Made by a program: the position numbers and the translations under genes
Notes under the pieces: generated by a model
Seen by the model: only the letters and a program-made list of their open reading frames with translations
The model's database searches: none
Told to the model about the DNA's origin: nothing
NCBI GenBank assembly: GCA_014905825.1
Contig: JACGCN010000012.1
Span: forward strand, 806,001-870,000
Length of the DNA: 64,000 nucleotides
DNA from: Lyophyllum atratum
Lineage: Eukaryota; Basidiomycota; Agaricomycetes; Agaricales; Lyophyllaceae
Reading direction: 5' to 3'
Part shown: one piece after another, positions 11,652-22,218 of the stretch
Numbering within the stretch: position 1 is the stretch's first letter
Layout: the number at the start of each line of letters is the position of its first letter

Positions 11652-14600
11652 ATATCGTACGCTGCTACATGTCGTGTACGGAGTGCGTTACTAACAGGGT
11701 ACATACACAGGCTGGATGCCAGTGGATGGCAAAGGAGTATTTTGTCATTATCCCATTTTTATAGATCGTGAGCTTTGCACACAGACGCCCACGTTGTGGG
11801 ATGCACTCCGATCGATCGATTGTTCGTACTTGTCACCGTTGCGGTACTCAAGATGGCAGACATAATGCATCCTTTTATCTTCCCTGCATCTCCGATTTAA
11901 GGAAGAGGGAAGCAGGAGTGCCGTCCGTGTCCGCCGGTACAAGAGTCGCGCATCAAGCGAAGCCTTCGTTGAAGGGTCACAAGATTAGGTGGCTGCTGAA
12001 CATGCAGGCTCAGAACGGCGCGGCAAGCATCGAAGCCTGGTCACGGTCCACGATATGTGTTTTCCATTGGTTTATCTTTTGGCATCGGCGGCAGTTAAAC
12101 GACGCTACGTCATACGTCCATCTCTCGTCTACACTCCAAATGGACTTATATACCTATTATCTTCATCAGTAATACAGGAACTCTAAGTAGAGTTAGTCTT
12201 AATGAGACCGACCGGAACATCATCCTGGATGAGCAGATGTTTCTGGATGAGTTTCCCCACGCAAGCAAATTCCAAACGGTCAAGATCTACTGAGTAGTTG
12301 GGACCATAGACATACCCCCACTTTCAAACCCGGTTCAAGCAAACGTCGGCGGAGGTAGTCTGGTATGTTATTCTCACATATTTTGAGATAAAAGACCCCG
12401 TTATTTGCCACGTCAAGCGCCCCCACGGTGCCCCCCACGTATCACGGCGGGCTCGTGAGGTGATTATGCACAAAATAGTAAGAATCATAAATCGTACTTG
12501 TCCGGTTCATGGGAGATTCTGACAGGCAAGTCGGCTAGAATTTGTGAATTGCTTCCGAAACCGTGGGTGCCACTGCGGCCATGTCGGGAGTCGGCCACAC
12601 CCAATAAGGCAAAACGTCTGCCACGTGGGCAGCAAACCTTAGTTCAAGCTCATCATTCTGAAGCAACCCTTTTACAAATTCTAGGCGGCGGTCATAGATC
12701 AATGCAATGTTATATGCTTGGATGGACTCGTGCGTAATATACAGCATGGACGAAACACATTAGTACAAGTATGTTATGAAAAAAGCATCGGGGAGGAATG
12801 GAAATCGCGGTATCCAGTACTCTCAACGCGTTACGCGTTGACACTCAGCAAACGGAATCTGGAACATGTTTTGCACCTTCCGCTCTTCATCAATGACCTG
12901 TATGGACCACAGGTAAGTAAGTGGAAGCCCGTGGAGACGACGCGTCGACGGGGATAAAACACAGTACACGGCGCTAAATCCTATCGACAACGCGTAATCG
13001 TGCTGCTTACCTCGGGACATCTACAGTTTCTAGCAGTCTTATGCTTGTGCATCACGCTCGTTCTACATTCCTCCGATTTGCAGTCCTTGGTCTCACCAGT
13101 GAAATATCTTCCATGGAAGTGCTACGCCACACAAGGTTTTTGTCAGTGCTCGCGAATAGCACTGTGACTTCAGAGTTAACGTACACCACAACCCCGGTAG
13201 AAGTCGCCAACACTGAAAGAAAGGAAGTGATCAGCTTCTCAATGGAGCTGCGGCTAGTTAAACTGGTACTCACACTTCGTGCTTGCACATTGCAGCTTGG
13301 AGTGGGAATTAAGTGAAGAAAGCCCTTTCGACACGGTATACGCTGGCGCAATGTGCAGGGAGGGGAATACTACAGCGTCTAGGAATCGCACAGAAAAAGA
13401 GAAGGAGTGAAGAAGGAGTTGTGTGTACTAGGAACGCGAGAACCAGAGCCCTTTTATATCGCGAAACGTCGGACTTGGGAACAGTCAGGGTAATGCTGCA
13501 GCTACGCAAAACGTCAATTTCTACTGCCACCCCGTCGAGCCGACTTACTACCGGGGTAAAGTAGCGGTAACGTTGGGAAACAATTATTGGCAGCAGATCA
13601 ATGGTGACGTTGGAAATGACTTGGATCGCATATCTGACAACGCAACGCCGCGCACGATGTAATTGCATGAAACGGGAAAGGGGCTTATTCGCATTTACTC
13701 AGTGCCCCTAAACCAGTTCACTGATACGCTTCTTGCATAATTCCTGTCGTAACATGCAAAAAACTTCGAACTGGTAGACGTGTATGGGTCGTGATAAATG
13801 ATATTAACACCGCAATGGACCGGGAAAGTTGCGGAAAGTAGCCGCGTTCACCATGCGTCATCCTCCTCCACGTGTCGACTGCGTGGGACGGACCGACAAG
13901 CAATATACGTGCCGAGCGACGGCGTGCCTTGCGACAGACCGCCGGAGACCTCGCTCAGGGAGTCCACTGGGAGTCCTCACACACCCGTTTAAGCACGACA
14001 AGCTCGCCTGCTCACGGCGCGAATTGATAAAGACCTGCCAAGATCCCCGGAATCATACGTGTATACAATACACATCGAGACCGAGTCAGAAGAAGGTTTG
14101 CCCAAATGTTTACGTTGACCTATCATGGGATATAGGAAGCATATCGAAGTGGTGCTTTACGCTCCATTCCAGACTGCCGGGCACTCGCAGATAATTGTTG
14201 GACAACCCTAGCCCCTGCAATATGTATGCAGATCAAGGTTTCAACGAAGATACATATGACTGGCGGCGTGAACGCCATAAAAGCCTGTGACCCGTCTGTA
14301 ACGCGGAAGCGCCCGAATCGACATTGATATGATCCTGGATCCGTGGAAGTGATACGATGGCACAGATGTTATGAAAGTGAATGTGAGAGCCTCTGCGAAA
14401 CTCCGAAGACATAGGAAAATCTCCCAAGTTGGAACCTGAGAGAACGCGCCTGAAGGCGCCTAAAACCAAAATAAGAGGGCCGCCCTGAGCCGCGGACGTC
14501 CTTTCTCTGTCAAGGTGATTTCAGTAGATTTCAGTTGATTTCGGCATCTTTTCTTCGCCTATGTTGATCATTGGTGTGTAAATACGGGAGAGGAGCCATG

Positions 14601-14730
14601 AGGAAGCGATGGTAGGCACATGCAAGTTACCCAGATATCTGCTGATTTTAGACAAGATCAGCAATAGCGTACTGCATCCGAAGCAACACCCACGGATTGT
14701 ACTAATTTGTAGAATTTGAAAAGCTTAATT
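11652..14730. other. Gene-poor 3 kb stretch
   Basis: Reading frames here are short, overlap on both strands and show no domain. Around 13461, on the minus strand, there is a TATAAAAG followed by a CT-rich leader and a good intron, but no convincing protein. The ACGCGT cluster at 12824-12995 lies downstream of that point. Degenerated transposon DNA is likely but was not identified. Confidence 0.5.
12824..12995. promoter_or_regulatory. Cluster of four ACGCGT (MCB-like) sites with a 17-bp perfect palindrome
   Basis: CAACGCGTTACGCGTTG (12824-12840) is a perfect inverted repeat holding two ACGCGT hexamers. Further copies lie at 12940-12945 and 12990-12995. ACGCGT is the MBF (Mbp1-Swi6) box of G1/S genes in fungi. 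The link to a regulated gene here is inference. Confidence 0.4.
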
Positions 14731-15098
14731 AGGGGTGCTCAATTCTTAGTTCAGTTCACAGTTCAGTGCGTCGCTGTGTGTGCCTGACAAGTTTCAAAGT
14801 CCGAGCGTTTGGAGGATGAATCTTGCGAAAATCAAGAAACATCGTCAACCTGTGCTCCAAATCCTTGCGTTTTTTGCCTACTTCATCTTCATTACAGTTA
14901 CATTCGGCGTACCAAAAATCGCATTTTTGGGAGTCGTGCACGACATTATACGCCGTGAAAAGTGGCGAAGAACAAGCAGAGAAAGGCAAGAGAAAGGTAA
15001 TCCTTAGCGAGCTCTCGGTGATTTCCAGCATAGCAACGTCCTAACGACAAGTGATCGACGCACTGAACTCTGAACTGAACTAAGAATTGAGCACCCCT
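14731..15098. mobile_element. MITE with 43-bp terminal inverted repeats
   Basis: The left end AGGGGTGCTCAATTCTTAGT... (14731-14773) and the right end (15056-15098) are reverse complements over 43 bp with one mismatch. The element is 368 bp long. A direct ATT at both outer borders is a possible 3-bp target duplication. The TIRs contain an internal GTTCAG repeat. The interior has no transposase-like frame, so it is a non-autonomous DNA transposon of unassigned superfamily. Confidence 0.85.
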
Positions 15099-15831
15099 AT
15101 TTGAGGCGCCCACGAGTTCATTTCGTTTCTCTCCCTTACAATGTTATATCCGTGGTATCAGTCTGTGGATATGAACGGTAACATGACTCTCTAGATCTGC
15201 GTGGGCCTTCAGTATATGTTCGGTGTGAGAGGGAAAGTTATCGTAGTGCATGCCAATGCCGACGCTCGCAGATCGTCCTGATCAGAACACCATATCAAGC
15301 GGGGAGGCTCGAAAGTTGAACAGAGTCCCAGTTGACATTGCGGAGGTCAGAAGGTGCCCAACTTCCCATGTATTCAACGTCCCTTCGAAGTCTCGTAAAT
15401 CCATGGAAACATTCTATCATCCTGTACTTGAAGCTTGTGATGCTTGAGGGAAATCTAATCTGCCAATTGTACACGGCGATCAGGCGCAAGAGAAGGCAAG
15501 CCCAAGGCAAGCCTGAGAGAGAACGGAGGATGCTATATTTGTGCAGCTTTGTCAAAGGCTTTAGACCTAAGCCTTTGTTTCTGCCCCTTTCTGGGTTGGA
15601 CACAAGAGTGACCGTAGCAATTCTGGGCTGCGGATTCAAGATCTTGCGAAGAACTACTAACTACAAGAACAGGGCCTCACCTGGTCACTGATACGCAAAG
15701 GTAACGTCAGATTAATCAACTATCGCACCTGTAGCTCACCAGCAAACGAGTTAATGCAGAACACCTGCCGGCGAAGAGGAACTGTCAAGTTCGACAGGGT
15801 TCATTTAACATCAGCCAATATCAGTTGAAGC
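15099..15831. other. Intergenic, no gene recognised
   Basis: About 0.7 kb between the MITE and the proline-rich gene. Open stretches are short and lack domains on both strands. Confidence 0.5.
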
Positions 15832-16536
15832 ATGGCGCCTTCGTGTACGGATATACATCTATGTACACCCAAGAGTTCATCTCTGAACGTCATCTGTAGT
15901 CGCTGAACTCAAGGCCAAGGCGGGCAAGGCTAAAGATGCAACTATGTCTAAGGTTCGGGATACAAGAGACAAGAATACAAGGTATTCATCCCTTCGTTTT
16001 ATATCATGGTGATTTGGGCTTAATGAGTTAATCGCAGTGTGCCGATGGCTAAGACTAACTGGGATCCATACAGCAAGCAGCCGGCGCCTCCACCCCCTCC
16101 GCCTAGAGTACACTCAAACACCCGCCCAGCCCCCTCGTTCCCACCTCCACCACCGGCCCCCAACCGTCCGACTTTGCCGCCGCCCCCATCCCGGACACCC
16201 TCGATTCCTAGCCGAACACCCACGCTGCCCATTCGCTCTCCGGCCTTCGCGTCGCCGTCTTCGTCGCCTGCACTTACACCAACCCCGGCACCCCGCCCAC
16301 CGCCTCGTTCCCTACCATCGTCTACCCTGCCATCATCTGGACCACCCCCGATCATTCGTTCAACTCGTCCGGACATTGCTCCCCGTGTTTCTGATGAGCA
16401 ACAGGAACCTACGATCGATTGGGCAAATCTCTCTGATGAGGATAAGGAGGTCTTCTTCAGCTGGCTGGACGAGTTCTTCAGCAAGTCGCTCAATATAACC
16501 ATCCCACCCAGGGATTCCCGCGCCGTCCATCGATGA
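15832..16536 (+). CDS. Proline-rich protein with basic N-terminus (scaffold-like, unknown)
   Basis: Exons 15832-15844, 15900-15981 and 16038-16536 encode 197 aa. The first exon has only 13 nt and joins in frame to give MAPSFAELKAKAGKAKD, a basic helical start. The middle (residues about 50-140) is almost entirely proline runs and PxxP motifs, suited to SH3 or profilin binding. The acidic C-terminus contains WANLSDEDKEVFFSWLDEFF, a compact conserved-looking helical module. Together these suggest a cortical or actin-linked adaptor, but I cannot name the family. Polyproline regions are easily misassigned; the conserved ends on both sides support the frame. Confidence 0.6.
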
Positions 16537-18029
16537 ACTACCTTTGCGCGCTTGTAAGTATTTGTTCGTCCAGGACACGACTAGCATGAACACCATATAA
16601 ACTAGCCTCGTTCCCACCCATCGACTTCTGGGAACCACTCTTAATCCATAGATCTGACTGTCTTTCATGCGGACCACGGATGCACGATTATAAGAGCATC
16701 ACGTTGCATCTGCCGTCGGCGCTGGGGTAGGGTACAAGGGCTGCTGAATTGCATTGACGCCTCTTGACGACGGATCTACTCTAGCGGTGGTCGATGTACC
16801 AGTGCAAGAATAAGATGTTTGCTTGCGACTCCTAATGGGGGTCCTGACATCGAGTTCTGCTCAGCGAAATCGGCAGAGGGCTGATTAGCCTTCAGGCGTC
16901 TTTGTAACTCGCGGTAGGCAGTGCAGTTATCAGCTTAGATATTTGAGATTCCTTGCGACTCGTTATTTCCCTGTAGGTCGCTTACATTGACAACCTGTGT
17001 GTGCTCTCGCCTTTCTGCTTGAACGCTGATAGCTCGTAAATAAACACGGGCCCGGTTTACTGACATGCACCCTCTTTCTTATCCACTAATCGTGATCAAA
17101 ACATATGCAGGGGCTCTTATGACTTATCGAAGCTCGTTCGCTCTAAATTAATGGGGCATGATCAGGTGGCATTCTATATTTCAAACACTTAGTGCGCCAC
17201 TCACTCCTCGATCTCCTTCCGTCTTCAAAGTTCAGTCATGACGCGTTCGCGCTTCCTCAAAAAGATAAGTTCTCAAAGCACAAGTTCGGGTGAGCCACCA
17301 CCACTCGCGTCGTTGTGATACAGAGTCTGCTTTCTATGTGCCGGAGGAAATGATGGTATCGTGGCGCTTCCGGGCTTTCCTGACACACTCTCTCGCTCTC
17401 CGCCGCCGCGGTTGAGCAGCTCTACTACATGTCTGGACTTAGCCCGGCCGTTGCTTTCGGTGGATTGAATGGAATCGTTCACTGATCCACATAACATGAT
17501 CAAGGATTCACGTCGGATTTAAGTACCCAAGGTACTTCGAGCTTTATTGCCCTCACACTGCAGGCGCCGATCCCGTTCCTCGGCCTAGAACCTTTCTGCA
17601 TCGTTGTAGGCCTGACGACCCATAGTTGGACGCAGAACTGAACGACAATGGCATCCTGTAGGTCATTCATTTGGGGTGTCCGCCCGGTGCCTCACTCTCA
17701 CGGACAATATTTTGCTCGCCCCATGCACGACGCAAAAGTCTTTAATGATACATATTTCCTCTCATAGTGGCCATCTATATCTTACACTTTGTTGCTATCA
17801 CGTATAATGTCGTTACTTACTACATATCGATCTTTCCCGCATGTGACATAAATAATGCCGCCGACGTTTAACCAAACCAACGAGACACAAGTCAATCAAT
17901 CAAAAGTGAGTCTCTCTTGCTTCCCACCTTCTGTCTCAGCATACACAGCGTACTCTCTCGTCGTCGCATTCAGGGCCTCGGCAGGGGCTGGAGCAGGGGT
18001 TCACGTAATTAAATCGCAAATCCGTCCAA
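16537..18029. other. Mostly intergenic; one doubtful mini-gene
   Basis: About 1.5 kb. Apart from the candidate at 17238-17485, the reading frames are short and featureless. The right end is the 3' flank of GH30. Confidence 0.5.
17238..17485 (+). CDS. Doubtful small gene (about 50 aa)
   Basis: ATG 17238 follows a CT-rich leader. Two possible introns (donor GTGAGC after SSQSTSS, then GTATCG to GAGCAG) splice in phase to a short peptide with a basic start (MTRSRFLKKISSQ) and a hydrophobic end. No family is recognised and splice choice is uncertain; chance is a fair alternative. Confidence 0.15.
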
Positions 18030-20510
18030 TCAAAAAGACGACTCACCATACCACCACAACGTCGTCACACCCACAGGGAAGGTATACAATGCCTGAAAGT
18101 ATACTCAAGTGAATTCTCTCAACTCCGAACTAATTACTCCCACTCACCTGCATACCACGGAACTCGATCGTAGTCTGGACAGGTGTCGGATTCCATCCTC
18201 CAACACTATCATCCCCTACATTCTGGATCAGATTTCGCTGTAGATACACATTCAGAAACAACCATCTCCCACAATTGAGGACCACAAGCGAATATCGAAG
18301 CCAGTCTGAAGCCGAAACGCGTCCAGTAACGTAGGCTCCAACTCTCAGCGCCCAGTTTAGCTCGCCCCCCACAGTCACGCCGATCCGCTTGCCCCAGGGT
18401 CCACCCACGTCGCGAGGTAGAACTGCTTTGGATGCTTGGGCCATGGAATAGACTGCAATATTTTAATTGGGGTCAGTTGTTGCTCGAACTGTCACAATGA
18501 CATGGGAATAACGGATGGGATGTACATTCTTGATTGACACTGTACGTGCCATCTGCGTTGACTTGGACAATCGGACGGCAGCCTGGACCTCCGCAGCTGC
18601 TTGTTCCTGGCAGTTTCGGGTTCCCGGAACCATCCAGCGCGATATTCCACATCAAAACAGAGTGCGCATTGTGCGTCACGGACCCTGGATTCTCGTTCAG
18701 CGAAATGGACGATTTTGTACTGTCGGATTTTCTTACCGATGAACCTGGGAGGTGAGATAACACCATGGGATTTCGGACTACGAGTGTGATGACTTACAAA
18801 TTATCCATATACCACTTTAAAGACTCGTCAGCAGGCATCTAACGAGGAGCCCGAGATACATACCTTGATATCACTCCACCAATCGCTTCCAAAGGTTCCA
18901 GTGCATTCTTGATCATCAACGGCTGATCAGCGCCAGTGACACCTAAGTCTCCTCAGAAGTTCTCACCTGTAAGGTATATTTCCTAGTCCTTGTTTAACTG
19001 GAGGTATGAGGGGTAGAACGGTAACGATACCTTCTGCGGGTATTTCGTATGAAAGCTGTCTTGTTGGCTGACCGTTCCCTTTTACTCGGTCAGCACATTC
19101 GGATGTAACAGACTGACTCGGAACCTACGGAATAACAGTGGAACGCGACACCATCGAAAGCGTCTCCCGCGTCCTGCATCAATGTCACCGGGTACGCAGA
19201 CGCGTCATCCCAGTTATGCTCGTACCCTGGGTAAATTCATCACCTCGCCAATTGCCCCTCAAAACATCTAGCACGACACAGCTCACCGATCAACTTAACC
19301 CCCGAGAACCCGTTAGCATTCATCAGACTTCTCAAGGCGTTTCCGATCTGTCCTTCCTGAGCGGGGGTTAGTTTAGCTGTCGGATACGTGGGATTGACAT
19401 TCTGCGGTTCGTTCTGGATGGATATAGCATAGACGGAGATGCCTTTGCTCCTGAATCCTTGAAGGCACTTTAGAAGGTACGTGGCGTCTGCGGGTCCGCA
19501 ATGTTAGCCAGTGATTTGGGGACTTGGTCGGAAGGTGGGTATCACAGGTCTGGATTAGACTAGACTTCAGCGCGCCGCCGTTCATAGTACCGCCGTCCTT
19601 CATCCATCCCGGCTGTTTAAGCAATAGTATTTAACCCTAGAAGCTGCATTTATATAGCCCAAGAGAATACCTACAGGCGACCAAGGCACGACGTGAATTC
19701 GGAGAACTATAAGACAGCACACCTGTGAGCCTACTCTCGGGGTACATTACGCGGAGACGTCGCTCACTACTATTGACCGATTTGATGTCATTGATCACCG
19801 AAAAGAGGTAAGAAGGGGCTCTATTGATGTCGAAATTGCTGAACGACGTATCGCCATTCGTATCGTCAAAGCTATAATCTGGTATGATGTATTCATTTAA
19901 TGAGGACCCCGTAAGTGAAAAAGGGACGGGAACTTGTGTACCACGGGCAGAAAAGTCGGATGCCCCCAGTGGGACGCGCAGGTAGCTCAAACCAGCGGCG
20001 TTAGCTGCATCCGTCGGCGAAAAGAGATAATTAATCAACTTCCAGTAGTTGACGGTGTTCTTCGTCTGCGAAGAGATATGCCCGCCATAAGAAATCACCC
20101 TCCTAAAGTAGATGGCGGTACCGCACCTTCAAATTATTCAGAATGAGAGCAGAAGAGTCGGCTGTGTACGTTCTTAAATCAGCACAGTCTTCCAACTGAT
20201 ACATGGGTACGCAATACTCAATGAACCACCAAAGCCCCAGATGGATTGAAAAGTCGCGGTCTCGTCGACGACGATATCTGCTGCGCCGATAGCACTCGGC
20301 GTGCCGAAGTTGATCGGTGTCGAAGGCTTGAGCGACGTGAAGAGCTTGGACCGATCCCATGTCGTCTGCCACTGAAAAACGATCGCAAAGTCAATAAATC
20401 GAAAACGGTACGCGACGTTGCGCGGGACTTACAAAATCCCAAATTTGCTGAGAAGCTACTGGCTCGAAGGCCACGAGGCAAGCGACGATCAGAGCCCTGA
20501 TGAGATGCAT
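18030..20510 (-). CDS. Secreted GH30 family glycosidase (endo-beta-1,6-glucanase/galactanase type)
   Basis: Seventeen exons run from 20510 down to 18030: 20510-20433, 20371-20218, 20161-20127, 20065-19942, 19878-19768, 19706-19675, 19612-19546, 19487-19287, 19226-19129, 19078-19031, 18982-18967, 18907-18864, 18814-18798, 18744-18737, 18684-18526, 18452-18148 and 18092-18030. They give 519 aa. A signal peptide (MHLIRALIVACLVA) is followed by IWGFGGSLTDSSA, VPWSPPGWMKDGG, the acid/base motif SIQNEPQ and the nucleophile motif IYLTECTGTFGSDWWSDIK. The C-terminal beta domain ends near TFPVGVTTLWWYG. GH30 enzymes of this kind cleave beta-1,6-linked glucan or galactan outside the cell, so a role in wall remodelling or mycoparasitism is likely; the exact substrate is not determined. 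Exon 14 is only 8 nt. Confidence 0.88.
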
Positions 20511-22218
20511 GGCTAAAGTGTAAAAGGATGCCTTCTGCTCGCGAACGTATCACGGTACAATTTAACACAGGGACTAGAGACCCTTGTCCCTGCCGTATTA
20601 CTGGATGGGCTGAAGAGACTCTGGTAAGTCGAGCAGTTCTCTCTTATAACATCGGTTCCGACGCAGAGTATCAGATAGTACTATCATAGTACTCCACAAG
20701 TGATCATGAGAGACTCCACTGAAGAACAAGAATCAAAGAACCCTGATCAGGCTGGAAGAGTCAATGTCAATACATCCCTAATGGGTTTCGGTGAGCGATG
20801 GAAGCAATTACAAAAACAGTGACATAGAAGCACGACTCGTGGCTGGACAGTCTCGCGGGAGCGAGACTGCAGCCCATGTGCATTGAAGGTCACCAGACAT
20901 GACGTGAATGTAGGACTGCCACGGAACCGAACATCCAGCAACCGCCTGCCATTGTCAAATGACGCGGTGTCGTTTAAACTTTACAAACCATCCCACTTCT
21001 CAACGACAACATTGAGCGCCACAAAAGAGGTAAACGGAAAGTAGAAAGTAGAAAGCAGAAAGCAGAGGGACCCGTTCAAGAAAGGCGAAGAATGACACAC
21101 AGACGGGTCTGAAGCAATCGTTCTGTTGTGACTACATCAGCGGCGGCACTCAAGGTACGCAGTTTTGGTATCTGTACATTCGATACCTCGTCACGTATCA
21201 CCAAGAATCTGCATGGGGCAGCCCCCAAGGCGAAGCTGGCCAACGCTCCTGTTGACAACCTACACCGAATGTCGTAAAAAGATCAACCCAAGGTCGTAGA
21301 GGAGGAATAGCGGCTAGCTGGCACATGTGTCGAAAGATGAAAACCAAGCTCCTTGCTCGTCCAGTAGTCAGTGCATGTCCAGTACAGCTCTTTTAGACCG
21401 GGTTTTGGAACATGCAGAGATATTACAGATGAGCCGCACAGCGGCGACCCGACGATTGAACACGGCGAGCAGACGAGGACTGCCTGCCGCTGATGGCTGT
21501 CCGAGCAAAACAAACGACGCGTCACGTCACGTGTATCCCACCTCTTAAATCTGAGATCTGCGCTATTTTCAATTTACGAGTTACCACAGGTTATCCTGGA
21601 CCTCTGAGCTCTAGTACTCAAAGCACTTGCGCTGGAGCGAGCCATGTGCCGCGCTACCTGGGTAGGCGAGGACGCTTAGATAGGCTTACCATCGACTTGA
21701 AACTCGTCCGACACGCCGAGCACCGAGGGTCATTGCGAAATTTCGCAGATCTGCGTTCAGGATCCTGAAATCCACTCTTTCTTCGCTCCCCTGGCCCTCC
21801 GCCTTGATATGACATCTCCATCGGCTTGCGACACCATCAGTTTTTGACGCGATTACTTCCGAAGACGAAGAAAAGGGAGTAAAAGAGGAAGAAAGTGGCA
21901 TGCGTTACTTGATTCCCTTCATAGAACTGCATGATATGCACATGTCATCACCAAGATCCTCTTTGTTGAGCATCAGCGTAAGGGTAGATTACAACAGACT
22001 GGAAATCAGAGCAAGGTTCAGTGTCCAGCTGGATCGGAGGCTGCCTTCCCAGCGACATAGGACATGTCGCAGGGCGACTCAGGTAAGAAATGGCCATGCT
22101 TCGGAGGAAAAACTTGACTCAGCAAGAACACTGAGCTGTACAATACCGGGTAAGCGTGATGAGCAGAGCGCAAGCAGAAAAAACATTGCAACGAAGTAGA
22201 ACAACATACAAACGGACT
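20511..22218. other. Intergenic, no gene recognised
   Basis: About 1.7 kb between GH30 and the adaptin gene. A short tandem run of the heptamer AGAAAGY lies near 21036-21066. Nothing coding was recognised. Confidence 0.5.
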
